Source of the DNA: a bacterium
Lineage (GTDB): Bacteria; Vulcanimicrobiota; Vulcanimicrobiia; Vulcanimicrobiales; Vulcanimicrobiaceae
Assembly (NCBI GenBank): GCA_021790935.1
Contig: JAJYFL010000017.1
Span: 1-48,038 of the forward strand
Direction: 5' to 3'
DNA length: 48,038 nt
Made by a program: the position numbers and the translations under genes. This document shows positions 39,460 to 48,033 of this stretch, piece after piece. How positions within the stretch are numbered: position 1 is the first letter of the stretch; each line of letters opens with the position of its first letter. A model generated the notes under the pieces. It had not been told where the DNA came from. It searched no databases and saw only the letters and a list, made by a program, of their open reading frames with translations.

Positions 39460-39881
39460 GCGCCGGTTGCCCGTCTGCGCCGTGCCAAGAACTGCTCGAG
39501 AATCAAAGCCGCCGCCAGTTTATCGACCGTCGCCCTCCGCCTCCTCCGCGAGACGTCGGCGGCGATGAGGCTCTTGTTGGCCTCAGCCGTCGTCAGGCGC
39601 TCGTCGACACGATGGATCTTTCCGGCGAAACTGCGGGTGAGCTGCGCGACGAAGCGATCCATCGTTTCGGCCGCCGGACCGCGTTCGCCGGTGAGCCGAA
39701 GCGGATCGCCGACGACGAGATCGGTCGCACCATACTCCGCCAGCATCGCTTGAATCCGCTTCAAATCCTCTCGAAGGTTACTTCGCTCGATCACGCACAA
39801 GGGCATCGCATAGATTCCATCCGGGTCGGCGATCGCGACGCCGATTCGCTTCGAACCGACGTCGAGGGCAAGAATGGCCAT
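39456..39881 (-). CDS. ruvX: Holliday junction resolvase-like RuvX/YqgF
   Basis: The 141-residue RNase H-fold protein starts MAILALDVGSKRIGVAI, has VVGDPLRLTGERG in the middle and DERLTTAEA near 95. E. coli YqgF trims 16S rRNA; a resolvase role is also reported. The start is clear. It overlaps mltG by ATGA and lies 4 nt after the recO stop. Confidence 0.95.
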   Translation of the reverse strand: MAILALDVGSKRIGVAIADPDGIYAMPLCVIERSNLREDLKRIQAMLAEYGATDLVVGDPLRLTGERGPAAETMDRFVAQLTRSFAGKIHRVDERLTTAEANKSLIAADVSRRRRRATVDKLAAALILEQFLARRRRATGA

Positions 39882-39884
39882 CGC

Positions 39885-40637
39885 CTATCCCGTTACGAAC
39901 TCGGCAGCGTGCGCTCCCGCTTTGGGGCGCCGGCCCAGATGCGCGTGGACCAGAGCATCGATCGCCTTCGCGACGCTCGCGTTGGCCTGTACGGCCGCTC
40001 GCAGCTCGCCTCCCTTGCGCGCCCCGAGCGCGCGAAAGTTCTCGAGGTCCGCCGCAGTCAATTCAAGGGAATCGCGGGAGGCGGCCCGGCACTCCACGCC
40101 GGCGAGTCCGCCTTGCTCGGAGTCAAGCCACGCGCCCTTCCCGGAGAAGGGAGCGCCGCAGCGAACGCAACTATCGGCCGGCGGAGCAAGCCCAAGCGCC
40201 CCCAGCAAGCGCAGCGAGAACCGCGCGATCAGGGAGGTCGGCGCATCGCTCGCTCCGATCGCCGCTATCGCGCCGGTCAGCAGGTCGTAGACTTCGGGCA
40301 TCGCCAGGTCGGGTTCGCAAAAGGCGTCGATTAACTCCGTAACGACGCAAGCGGCGGCATAGGCATGGGGCCGCACGATACCGCTCCAATGCGCGCGTTC
40401 GATCTCCGCCGCTACGATCACGTCCAGCGTGCGCCCGCGGTGCATCGAAAGGTTCACTTCGGTCGCAAACTCAAGGCGCCCGGCCAGATGACTTTTCTGC
40501 CGGCGTACGCCTTTGGCCACGGCATCGACCTTGCCGCGCGCCGTCGTAAACAGCGTGACGATGCGATCGGCCTCGCCGAGGTTGCGCCCGCGCAGCACCA
40601 CCGCCAGCGTCTTATACGCCCGCGCCGGCGTGCTCAC
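39885..40637 (-). CDS. recO: DNA repair protein RecO
   Basis: RecO anneals single strands and loads RecA with RecR. The 250-residue protein starts VSTPARAYKTLAVVLRGRNLGEADRIV (OB fold), and has a CVRCG zinc pair in the helical C-terminal domain. Its GTG is in a GTGA overlap with the cdd stop, which sets the start. era, which usually lies between cdd and recO, is absent. Confidence 0.93.
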   Translation of the reverse strand: MSTPARAYKTLAVVLRGRNLGEADRIVTLFTTARGKVDAVAKGVRRQKSHLAGRLEFATEVNLSMHRGRTLDVIVAAEIERAHWSGIVRPHAYAAACVVTELIDAFCEPDLAMPEVYDLLTGAIAAIGASDAPTSLIARFSLRLLGALGLAPPADSCVRCGAPFSGKGAWLDSEQGGLAGVECRAASRDSLELTAADLENFRALGARKGGELRAAVQANASVAKAIDALVHAHLGRRPKAGAHAAEFVTG

Positions 40638-41047
40638 TTCGTGGGGAGCGGCCTCACGCTCGAAAGATCCGACGCTCCGAAGCTGCGGGGAAGGAGTTCC
40701 TCGAGGGTCGTCTTCACCGGCCCGGCCGCGGTCGTAAACGTGACCGGCATCCGCCGGTCGAACTCTGCCATGAACTGCCGGCACGCGCCGCACGGTGCCG
40801 TCTGTGCCGACTCCGGTCCGGCGATCGCGATCGCGAAAATGCGGGTATGCCCCTGTGCGATCGCGTTGCAGAGCGCTACGCGCTCGGCGCAGATCGACAG
40901 CCCGTAGCTGGCATTTTCGACGTTGCAGCCGACGACGACGACGCCCTCACCGACGTCGACCGCCGCACCCACCGTAAAGCCGGAGTAGGGTGCGTAGGCC
41001 CGGTCGCGCGCTCGTTTGGCGTGCTCCAGAAGATCGTCAGACTGCAT
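40634..41047 (-). CDS. cdd: Cytidine deaminase
   Basis: The 137-residue zinc enzyme deaminates cytidine and deoxycytidine in pyrimidine salvage. CAERVAL carries the first Cys and the catalytic Glu; PCGACRQ the other two zinc Cys. YSGFTVGAAV and GCNVENASYG are family motifs. It overlaps the membrane CBS protein stop by 11 nt. Confidence 0.95.
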   Translation of the reverse strand: MQSDDLLEHAKRARDRAYAPYSGFTVGAAVDVGEGVVVVGCNVENASYGLSICAERVALCNAIAQGHTRIFAIAIAGPESAQTAPCGACRQFMAEFDRRMPVTFTTAAGPVKTTLEELLPRSFGASDLSSVRPLPTK

Positions 41048-42359
41048 CGCGCTCCGGCTCCCGCGGACCCGGCACGCCGAACGGCGCGTCGCTCGTACGA
41101 ACGCGGACCGCCAAGATGCGCCGGCCGCGCATGCGTTCGACCTTCAGGCGCGTGCGCTCGTCCGCCTCAATCTCTTCGCCTTCGCTCGGCAACCGGCCGA
41201 ATAACCCAACCGTGTAGCCGCCGATCGTTTCGAACTCTTCATGCGGCAGGTGCGTGCCGAGCTTCGCGTTGAGATCCTCGATATTGACGCCCGAGTCGAC
41301 GACCGCCTCGTTGGAATCTACGATGCGTACCGGTTCCTGTTCGTCTTCGTCGTGCTCGTCACGAATCTCGCCCACGATCTCTTCGAGCAGATCCTCCATC
41401 GTAACCAGTCCCGCCGTACCGCCGTACTCGTCGACGACGATCGCCATCGAAAATTTGTCGCGCTGCATCGCGCGCAGCAGTTCGGCAGTCTTCTTGTTCT
41501 CCGGAACGTGCGTGACCGCGCGCATCAGCATGCGGAGCGGCTTCGAACTCAACGTACCGTCGGCCAGACTGATCAACAGCTCGCGGTCGTGTACGACGCC
41601 GACGATATCGTCCTTCGATTCTTGGTAGACCGGGAGTTTCGAGTAGCCCTCCGCGATGACCAGATCGAGCGCGCGCCGCGGAGAGTCGTCGAGAGAGACG
41701 GCCACGATATTCGGGCGCGGGGTCATCACTTCGCGCACGATCGTATCGCCGAACTCGATGACGGAGTGGATCATCTCGCGCTCCTGCTCTTGCAGGACGT
41801 TTTGCTCCGCACCGACATTGACGATCGCGCGAATGTCGTCTTCGGTGACGAAAATTTGGTGAGGATGCTTGACGCCCAGCGGGCGAACGGCCAGATTGGT
41901 GACCCACAAGAACGTGAAGGCCAAGGGCTTGAGCACCTTAGCGAACAGCACCATCGTCGGCGCCAGGCGTAGCGCCCAGCGCTCGCCGTCCGAGACGGCC
42001 AGCGTCTTCGGAATGATCTCGCCAAAGAGCAATAACACGATCGTCATCGTGACGGTCGCCACCAATGCGCCGTCGGGCAGACCCCAGGTGATGAACAGGT
42101 ACGTTGCCAGCGAGTCGGCCGCGAGCAAGACGATCGTGTTCCCAATGAGGATCGACGTGAGGATCCGGTTCCGATCGTCGACGAGAAGGACGACGGATCT
42201 CGCTCGCTTGACGCCCCGGTCGAGGATCGCCCGCGCGCGCAGGCGGGAGATCGAGACCAGCGCCGCCTCGGAAGCCGAAAAGAATCCGGCTGCGACGACC
42301 AGGAGAAGCAGCGTGACGATCTGCCACCACGAAGGGGCGGCGTGGATACCGGCGCTCAA
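41037..42359 (-). CDS. CorC/HlyC-family membrane protein (DUF21, CBS pair)
   Basis: The 440-residue protein has an N-terminal DUF21 region with four membrane segments (residues 10-160, LLLVVAAGFFSASEAAL and FGEIIPKTLA). Two CBS domains follow (VREVMTPRPNIVAV, KLPVYQESKDDIVGVV). The CorC/HlyC C-terminal domain ends with DGxxGLVT-type strands (EYGGTAGLVTMEDLLEEIVGEI). Such proteins are linked to Mg/Co efflux or resistance. A promoter-like sequence lies upstream at 42471-42498. Confidence 0.92.
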   Translation of the reverse strand: MSAGIHAAPSWWQIVTLLLLVVAAGFFSASEAALVSISRLRARAILDRGVKRARSVVLLVDDRNRILTSILIGNTIVLLAADSLATYLFITWGLPDGALVATVTMTIVLLLFGEIIPKTLAVSDGERWALRLAPTMVLFAKVLKPLAFTFLWVTNLAVRPLGVKHPHQIFVTEDDIRAIVNVGAEQNVLQEQEREMIHSVIEFGDTIVREVMTPRPNIVAVSLDDSPRRALDLVIAEGYSKLPVYQESKDDIVGVVHDRELLISLADGTLSSKPLRMLMRAVTHVPENKKTAELLRAMQRDKFSMAIVVDEYGGTAGLVTMEDLLEEIVGEIRDEHDEDEQEPVRIVDSNEAVVDSGVNIEDLNAKLGTHLPHEEFETIGGYTVGLFGRLPSEGEEIEADERTRLKVERMRGRRILAVRVRTSDAPFGVPGPREPERDAV

Positions 42360-42470
42360 AGCGGGGACTCCTGCTTAGCGAGATCGCCGTCCGGCGAACG
42401 GACGGGGGCTGCGGCGGGCCGGGCGGCTCGCGCTCCGGCTGAAGGACCTCGGGATATCCAATGCGGGGCC

Positions 42471-42498
42471 ATTATAGCACACCGTGCCGCCGGACCAA
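42471..42498 (-). promoter_or_regulatory. Possible internal promoter before the CorC/HlyC gene
   Basis: A perfect TATAAT (42476-42471 on the minus strand) overlaps the dgkA-PAP2 stop codon. TTGGTC 16 nt upstream is a weak -35. The start would fall near 42464 and leave a leader of about 105 nt. Confidence 0.4.
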
Positions 42499-43245
42499 GA
42501 GATAGACCGCCAGAGCGACGAGGCTTCCGAGCGCCGAGCCCCAGGCGACCTCAGCGACGCTGTGGATGCGCCCCTCGACGCGGCTCTGCGCGACGAGAAA
42601 GGCCACGAAGTACGCCAGGACGGCGGCCAAAGGGTGTTGGTAGAGGAGCGCCAGCAGCGTTGCCGCGGCAAAGGCCAGCGCGGCGTGGCCCGAGACGGCG
42701 CCGCCTTGCAGGGCGAAGCCTCGGCCGAAATAGGCCTTCGCAAAGATGGTGGCGATCGCCGCCACCGCCAGCACGATGAGCGCGAGATTCAACGGCACCT
42801 CTGCGATCGCGGTATAGACGCGCTCGCCACCGCTCTGGATGCTCTGGTAGAAGGCAAGGAAACCGACCACCACGGCGGCGATCGTCGCGATCAGCACGGC
42901 GCCGGCCGACGCGTCCTTGGCGGTCTTCGCGAGCGGGTGATGGGCGACGGTCAGGAAATCGACGATCGCCTCGACCGCCGTGTTGACCAGTTCGAGCGCG
43001 AGGACCAGCGCGATCGCGATAACGATCGCGGCCACGTACGCGCGGCCGACGCGCAGCCATAAGGTCGCGAGCAGCACGAGCGCCGCGATCAGCAGATGCA
43101 CCCGCATGTTGGGCTGCGTCTTGGCCGCGTAGAGAATGCCTTGCAGCGCGTAGTGGAAGGAGCTCCAGAACTTCGTTTGGCCGATCTGCACGTAGCCCGC
43201 GTCGGGGCGTCTCTCCGGCTTCTCCGGCTTCTCCGGCTGCTTCAT
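42472..43245 (-). CDS. Diacylglycerol kinase-PAP2 phosphatase fusion
   Basis: The 257-residue membrane protein joins two lipid enzymes. Residues 30-130 are undecaprenol/diacylglycerol kinase (DgkA-like): FWSSFHYALQGI, ELVNTAVEAIVD and KDASAGAVL. Residues 140-257 are PAP2-like: FGRGFALQGGAVSGHAALAFAAA and RVEGRIHSVAEV with the phosphatase His/Arg. Together they may recycle undecaprenyl lipids. The N-terminus has a PEKPEKPEK repeat. Start ATG 43245 shares a base with the ybeY stop. Confidence 0.92.
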   Translation of the reverse strand: MKQPEKPEKPERRPDAGYVQIGQTKFWSSFHYALQGILYAAKTQPNMRVHLLIAALVLLATLWLRVGRAYVAAIVIAIALVLALELVNTAVEAIVDFLTVAHHPLAKTAKDASAGAVLIATIAAVVVGFLAFYQSIQSGGERVYTAIAEVPLNLALIVLAVAAIATIFAKAYFGRGFALQGGAVSGHAALAFAAATLLALLYQHPLAAVLAYFVAFLVAQSRVEGRIHSVAEVAWGSALGSLVALAVYLLVRRHGVL

Positions 43246-43706
43246 CAACGGTCGTACGGCCAAGCCATGCCGATCGCGGCTGCGAGGCGGCGCTCCTCCG
43301 ATTCCATGAGATCCCGTTCTTCGCGTTCGGCGTGGTCGTGCCCCATCACATGCAGCAGGCCATGGATGAGCAGACGGTTGACCTCGTCCTGGAGTCCGGC
43401 GTCGTAGGCCGCCGCCTGTCGCCGGGCCGTCTCGACGCTGATAACGACATCGCCCAGGAGGCGCTCGGGCTCGCCCGTACGATCCGGGCGGCGCGCCCCC
43501 ACGCCCATCGGAAAGCTTAAAACGTCGGTCGCTCTGTCCTGGGCTCGGTGCGCTCGGTTGAGCGTTTGAATCTCGCGATCTCCAACCAGCGACAGGGAGA
43601 GCGACGAACCCGCTTCCCCGACCTCCTGGAGGAGCGCGCGCGCCGTAGCCTTCAGGCGGCGCGCATCGACGCCGCTGCCCCTAGTTGCGTTCCGGTAATA
43701 GATCAC
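43245..43706 (-). CDS. ybeY: rRNA maturation RNase YbeY
   Basis: The 153-residue metalloendonuclease needed for 16S rRNA 3' end processing ends in HGLLHVMGHDH, the three-His zinc site, and has DRATDVLSFPMG before it. It is coupled to phoH (4-nt overlap) and dgkA-PAP2, as in many bacteria. Length and start are normal. Confidence 0.95.
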   Translation of the reverse strand: MIYYRNATRGSGVDARRLKATARALLQEVGEAGSSLSLSLVGDREIQTLNRAHRAQDRATDVLSFPMGVGARRPDRTGEPERLLGDVVISVETARRQAAAYDAGLQDEVNRLLIHGLLHVMGHDHAEREERDLMESEERRLAAAIGMAWPYDR

Positions 43707-44659
43707 GAGCGCCGCGGCGGGTCGTGCTCGTAGGCGCGAATGATGCGCGCCACGAGCGGATGGCGCACGACGTCGGTCTCGTCCAACTCGACGATGCCGA
43801 TGTCGCCGATCGAGGAGAAGCGCGAACGCGCTTCGAGCAGTCCGCTGCTCGCCCCCGGCGGAAGGTCTATCTGCGTTACGTCGCCGTTGACCACCATCTT
43901 CGACCCGCTGCCGAGACGCGTCAGAAACATCTTCATCTGCGCCCGCGTTGCGTTCTGCGCCTCATCCAAAATGACGAACGCCTCGGAGAGCGTACGACCG
44001 CGCATGTACGCGAGCGGCGCGACCTCGATCGTACCGCGTTCGATGTAGCGCGCCACGACCTGATCGTCCAAGAGTTCGGCCAGCGCGTCGTAGAGTGGGC
44101 GCAGATACGGATCGACCTTCTCGCGTGCGTCGCCGGGAAGAAAGCCCAACTTTTCACCCGCTTCGACGGCAGGCCGCGAGAGGACCAGCCGCGAGACGGC
44201 CTTCGCGCGCAGTGCCCGAACGGCCATCACGACCGCAAGAAACGTCTTCCCCGTGCCGGCCGGCCCGATGCCGAAGGTGAGGGTGTTGCGATCGATCGAC
44301 TCGACGAGCGAGCGTTGTCCGGCGGTCTTCGGGCGAATTTGGCGGCCACGCTGCGAGCGGTACAAGGTGCTCGGCAGTGCAGCGGTTTCGATCTTTTTCG
44401 CGGCGTCCGATGCCGCCAAGGCCACGTCGTCCGGCGTAATCTCGGCGCCCTCGACTGCGGCGGCCAGCATACGCGCGATCGCATTGCGGGCGTGACCGAC
44501 GGCCTCGCCTTCGCCGCATACGATCAGCGAGTTCCCGTCGGCGCGCAGCGAAACGCCAAGCGCGCCCTCGATCGCCGAGAGGTTCTGATCGAATCTCCCG
44601 AAGAGCCGGAGGTGGTCGTTCAACTCGCTTAAATCGATCGATCGCTCGATGGTCGCCAG
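43703..44659 (-). CDS. phoH: PhoH-family ATPase, probable CTG start
   Basis: The 318-residue protein has the PhoH/YbeZ core: GPAGTGKTF (about 132-140), SRPAVEAGEKLGFLPGD and VILDEAQNA (Walker B). It acts with YbeY in rRNA handling. The first TTG (44623) starts at NDHLRLFGRF, inside the usual first strand. CTG 44659 with AAGGGAG 8 nt upstream gives ATIERSIDLSELNDHLRLFG, the family N-terminus. No ATG, GTG or TTG lies between the upstream stop and 44623. Confidence 0.95.
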   Translation of the reverse strand: MATIERSIDLSELNDHLRLFGRFDQNLSAIEGALGVSLRADGNSLIVCGEGEAVGHARNAIARMLAAAVEGAEITPDDVALAASDAAKKIETAALPSTLYRSQRGRQIRPKTAGQRSLVESIDRNTLTFGIGPAGTGKTFLAVVMAVRALRAKAVSRLVLSRPAVEAGEKLGFLPGDAREKVDPYLRPLYDALAELLDDQVVARYIERGTIEVAPLAYMRGRTLSEAFVILDEAQNATRAQMKMFLTRLGSGSKMVVNGDVTQIDLPPGASSGLLEARSRFSSIGDIGIVELDETDVVRHPLVARIIRAYEHDPPRRS

Positions 44660-44695
44660 CGCGGATACTCCCTTAACGGGTTTCGGTGATCCCTG

Positions 44696-45049
44696 TCAAT
44701 GCAGGCGGTCTTCCGCTTTTCGCAGGGCGACCGGCGGACCGAAGACCTCGGCCGCGACAACCGCGCGCACGAGGCTCCGCCCATCTTCGAACAATCCGTC
44801 CAAAGGTCCGGGTCGGACGACGGCCTCCGGCGGCGCAGCCCGGCGAGGCGTTACCGGGACCTGCACGGGCGAGACCTGGGGCACGGCCTTCGCGGCCTGC
44901 CGCAGTTCGGGTTTGGGCCGCGGCGGCGCGGGCGTCGCTGCGCGGAGCTGCGGCGCGGCGCTGACCGGCGGCGTGGCCGGTGCCACGCGTTTGCGCCGCC
45001 CTGTCGCGAGCATCAGGATTACGAACGCCGCAAACCATATCCAACCCAT
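44696..45049 (-). CDS. Small membrane-anchored Pro/Ala-rich protein
   Basis: The 117-residue protein has an N-terminal anchor (GWIWFAAFVILMLATG), then a Pro/Ala/Arg-rich stretch (20-75) that is probably disordered. A short C-terminal helix (LVRAVVAAEVFGPPVALRKAEDRL) follows. No family is recognised. Its place between floA and phoH is held by unrelated small genes in Bacillus. It begins 7 nt after the floA stop. Confidence 0.6.
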   Translation of the reverse strand: MGWIWFAAFVILMLATGRRKRVAPATPPVSAAPQLRAATPAPPRPKPELRQAAKAVPQVSPVQVPVTPRRAAPPEAVVRPGPLDGLFEDGRSLVRAVVAAEVFGPPVALRKAEDRLH

Positions 45050-45055
45050 AGGGAG

Positions 45056-46060
45056 CTATCTTTGCGGACCTGCGGACGGCGGCGGCACGTCGCTTCCGCG
45101 CTCGACGCTGCCGGAGATCGATCCGCGCATCGAAGTGTCGGATTGTATGTTCTGAAGACGGTAGTAATCCATCACGCCGAGATGGCCGCTGCGAAAGGCT
45201 TCGGCTATCGCCTGCGGAACGGAAGCTTCGGCCTCGACCACCTTGGCCCGCATCCGTTGCGTCTCGGCCTTCATCTCCTGCTCGGCTGCTTGCGCCGCAT
45301 ACTGCCGTTCGGAGGCTTTTGCTTGCGCGATGCGGCGGTCGGCCTCCGCTTGGCTGGTCTGCAATTCGGCGCCGATATTCTTGCCGACGTCGACGTCGGC
45401 GATGTCGATCGACACGATCTCGAATGCGGTGCCGGCATCGAGGCCTTTCGCGAGGACCATCTTGCTTATGCGATCGGGATACTCGAGCACTTCTTTATGA
45501 TCGACCGAAGCGCCGACCGCTGAAACGACGCCTTCACCGACACGCGCGATGATCGTCGGCTCCCCCGCCCCGCCGACGTACCGGTCGAGATTGCTGCGCA
45601 CGGTTATGCGCGCTTTGACGTTGAGTTGGATCCCGTTCTGCGCGACGCCTTGGAAGATCGGCGTCTCGATGACTTTGGGGTTGACGGAGGTCTGCAATGC
45701 TTCCAGTACGTTGCGTCCGGCCAGATCGATCGCCGCCGCACGCTGCCATTCGAGCGGAATCTGAGCGCGCTGGGCGGCGATCATCGCGAGCACGACGTTC
45801 TCCACGTTGCCGCCGGCCAGAAAATGGGATTGCATCTGGTCGACGGTGAGCTGCAGGCCGGCCTTGCGCGAACGCACCAGATTGGTGACGATCACCCCCG
45901 GTGGAATGCCGATGATGCGCATGCGGATCAGAGCGCCGATGGGCAGCGGCACGCCGGCGGCAATCGTTCGCAGCCATAATCCGATCGGGAAATAGTACAG
46001 GAACACGAAAAGTACGATGATTGCGATGAAAAATACGACCAACACGCCGGCTGCGATCAC
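45056..46060 (-). CDS. floA: Flotillin-like protein FloA
   Basis: The 334-residue protein has a membrane hairpin near the N-terminus (5-27), a SPFH-like region with [15 protein letters not shown] and [18 protein letters not shown], and a Gln/Glu/Ala-rich coiled coil (240-300). FloA organises membrane microdomains with the NfeD partner encoded upstream. GTG start; 4 nt after the nfeD stop. Confidence 0.92.
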   Translation of the reverse strand: MIAAGVLVVFFIAIIVLFVFLYYFPIGLWLRTIAAGVPLPIGALIRMRIIGIPPGVIVTNLVRSRKAGLQLTVDQMQSHFLAGGNVENVVLAMIAAQRAQIPLEWQRAAAIDLAGRNVLEALQTSVNPKVIETPIFQGVAQNGIQLNVKARITVRSNLDRYVGGAGEPTIIARVGEGVVSAVGASVDHKEVLEYPDRISKMVLAKGLDAGTAFEIVSIDIADVDVGKNIGAELQTSQAEADRRIAQAKASERQYAAQAAEQEMKAETQRMRAKVVEAEASVPQAIAEAFRSGHLGVMDYYRLQNIQSDTSMRGSISGSVERGSDVPPPSAGPQR

Positions 46061-46063
46061 GTC

Positions 46064-47350
46064 TTACTCCTTGTAGCTCGGGAGAGTGACTGGTTCCACG
46101 AAAATCCTGGCACCTTCGACGCGCGTGACGCGCACGGGCGTACCCGCCGGGATGAAATCGCCCTCGGTCAGTACGTCGACGCGATTCCCGTCAAACGTCG
46201 CCACCCCTGCCGGGCGCAGTAGCGAACTCGCGCTGCCCACGCAACCTCGAAGCATCGAATGGTCGGCGCTCGCAACGTATTCGGGCCCCTGCACGCCCGC
46301 GAACGTCAGGCGCCGCAGCCAAGCATTCTCCGGCCACATGCGAGTGGCCAGCCAAAAGAGCAGGACCGTGAGCACGATCGCCGTCGAGATCGTCTGCAGC
46401 GCGACGAAAAAGAATACGACGTTGAACGCGAGAACCGCGGCGAGCACCAGCGCGATCGAACCGAGAACGCCTGGGATGCCGTGTCCCGGCACGACGTGCA
46501 GCTCGTAGGCGATACCGATCAGGCCGGCAATCGCGAGCACGACGACCAAACCGTTGCTGAAGCCCGAATAGACGTGACTTCCGAAGAACAGCGCGAGCGC
46601 GGCAACGCCGATGAAGCCGGCAACGCCGTGGAGCGTAAGCATCTCGATCAGCAGACCGAGCATCCCGATCGTCAAGAGAATGCCGCTGACCGCCGGGTCG
46701 GTCGCGAAACGGGCCACGCGCTCGCCGAGCGTGTACTTTGCGGTCTCGACCGGCGCCGCTCCGAAGGCCCCCCGCTCGAACGAGCGGAGCGAAGGCTGCA
46801 CGCCGTCGGCGATCTTGGCGCGCACGGCCTCGTTGGTGTCGAGCGTCAGCGGGGTTTCGACCATGGCGGCGGCCACCAGCGGATCGCGATGGTAGCGCAG
46901 TGCCGTCGACTTGAACTCGGCAGCCAGTCCCGATACCAGTTTGGGTGTGTTAGGGATGGGCTGGGCATCTCCGATGCTCGATCCCGGAGCCATCTCAATC
47001 CGGCGCGCGGAGAGCGCTATGAGCGCGGCGGCCGAGTAGGCGCGCTCGGAGACGTACGCGTAGACGGGCACCTTCGAGGCCAGAAGCGCATCGCGCATAT
47101 CTAAGGCCGGAGAGATTAGCCCCCCGGGCGAGTCGATATCCAGCACGATTGCCTGCGCTCCCTCGGCGCGAGCCCGAGCGACCCAGGCCTGCACCATGTG
47201 CGCCATGCCCTCGTCGACGGTGTGATGGATCGGGATGACGACGACCTCCGCGGCCGGAGGCGCGGAGGCCGCCAGCGCGAAACCCGCGAGTCCAGCCGCG
47301 AGCGACGACGCCCATACCAAGAACCGCAGGCGCGGCAGCAGGCTACTCAT
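46064..47350 (-). CDS. NfeD family membrane serine protease
   Basis: The 428-residue protein has a signal peptide (1-28), a ClpP-class serine protease domain (VLDIDSPGGLISPA, YVSERAYSAAALIALSA with the likely Ser, PGSSIGDA), then 4-5 membrane helices (215-355), and an NfeD OB-fold C-terminal domain. Partner of FloA. ATG 47350 gives the signal peptide; a longer in-frame start at 47389 is less likely. Confidence 0.9.
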   Translation of the reverse strand: MSSLLPRLRFLVWASSLAAGLAGFALAASAPPAAEVVVIPIHHTVDEGMAHMVQAWVARARAEGAQAIVLDIDSPGGLISPALDMRDALLASKVPVYAYVSERAYSAAALIALSARRIEMAPGSSIGDAQPIPNTPKLVSGLAAEFKSTALRYHRDPLVAAAMVETPLTLDTNEAVRAKIADGVQPSLRSFERGAFGAAPVETAKYTLGERVARFATDPAVSGILLTIGMLGLLIEMLTLHGVAGFIGVAALALFFGSHVYSGFSNGLVVVLAIAGLIGIAYELHVVPGHGIPGVLGSIALVLAAVLAFNVVFFFVALQTISTAIVLTVLLFWLATRMWPENAWLRRLTFAGVQGPEYVASADHSMLRGCVGSASSLLRPAGVATFDGNRVDVLTEGDFIPAGTPVRVTRVEGARIFVEPVTLPSYKE

Positions 47351-47407
47351 GAATCTGCGTACCGGCCAAGCGGTTAAAGGTTGCAGCAACCGGTTAGCCG
47401 AGGAGGC

Positions 47408-47863
47408 TCAACTCCGAGAGCCTCCAAGTTCCTCGAGAACGATCTGGCGCACCGTATTACCGTCGGCCAGCCCTTTGAGCTGTGCCATCACGACCTTCAT
47501 CGCCGCGCCCTGGTTGCGCGCCCCGGCCGGTAGTTCCGCGAGCGCAGCCTTGACGACGGCGCGAATCTCATCGGCGGACTTCTGCGCGGGCAGGTACGCC
47601 ATCAAGATCTCGCGCTCGCGTTCCTCTTTCTCAGCGAGATCCGGACGATCTGCTTTGCGGTACTCGCCGGCGGCGTCGGTGCGCTGTTTGACCTGCCTGC
47701 GCACCACATCGAGCTCGTCGGCTTCGCTCGGTTCGACGCCGGCCTCCACGCGTTTATAGGTAAACCCAGAGAGGGCCGACCGTAACGTGTCGACCCTAAG
47801 CTGGTCGCGTGCCTTCATCGCCGTCTTGAGATCTTCGGCGATGCGATCCTTGAGGACGCTCAC
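47408..47863 (-). CDS. GatB/YqeY domain protein
   Basis: The 151-residue helical protein has ILMAYLPAQKSADEIRAVV and GxAMKVVMAQLKG, as in YqeY (related to the GatB tail domain, whose role in YqeY is unclear). The GTG start shares one base with the rpsU stop (TAGTG). The gene order rpsU-yqeY is the usual one. Confidence 0.93.
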   Translation of the reverse strand: MSVLKDRIAEDLKTAMKARDQLRVDTLRSALSGFTYKRVEAGVEPSEADELDVVRRQVKQRTDAAGEYRKADRPDLAEKEEREREILMAYLPAQKSADEIRAVVKAALAELPAGARNQGAAMKVVMAQLKGLADGNTVRQIVLEELGGSRS

Positions 47864-48033
47864 TACGCGCGGCGCTTGCGCGCGGCAGCCGACTTCTTCT
47901 TGCGGCGGACGCTCGGCTTCTCGTAATGCTCGTGCTTACGCGCCTCGGCCAAGACGCCGGCCTTCTGGGTGGCTTTTTTGAAACGGCGCAGCGCGCTCTC
48001 GATCGATTCGCCCGGAGCTACGCGAACTTCCAT
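47863..48033 (-). CDS. rpsU: 30S ribosomal protein S21
   Basis: The 56-residue basic protein reads [20 protein letters not shown] and ends in a Lys/Arg-rich tail [18 protein letters not shown], as bS21 does. The gene is complete, ending 5 nt from the window edge. It heads the rpsU-yqeY-nfeD-floA-phoH-ybeY run. Confidence 0.95.
   Translation of the reverse strand: MEVRVAPGESIESALRRFKKATQKAGVLAEARKHEHYEKPSVRRKKKSAAARKRRA

Noticed and set aside
42360-42470. A small SRP RNA or other stable RNA upstream of the CorC/HlyC gene
   Set aside because: The GGAAG-type SRP loop and pairing could not be found; only a GC-rich leader is visible.
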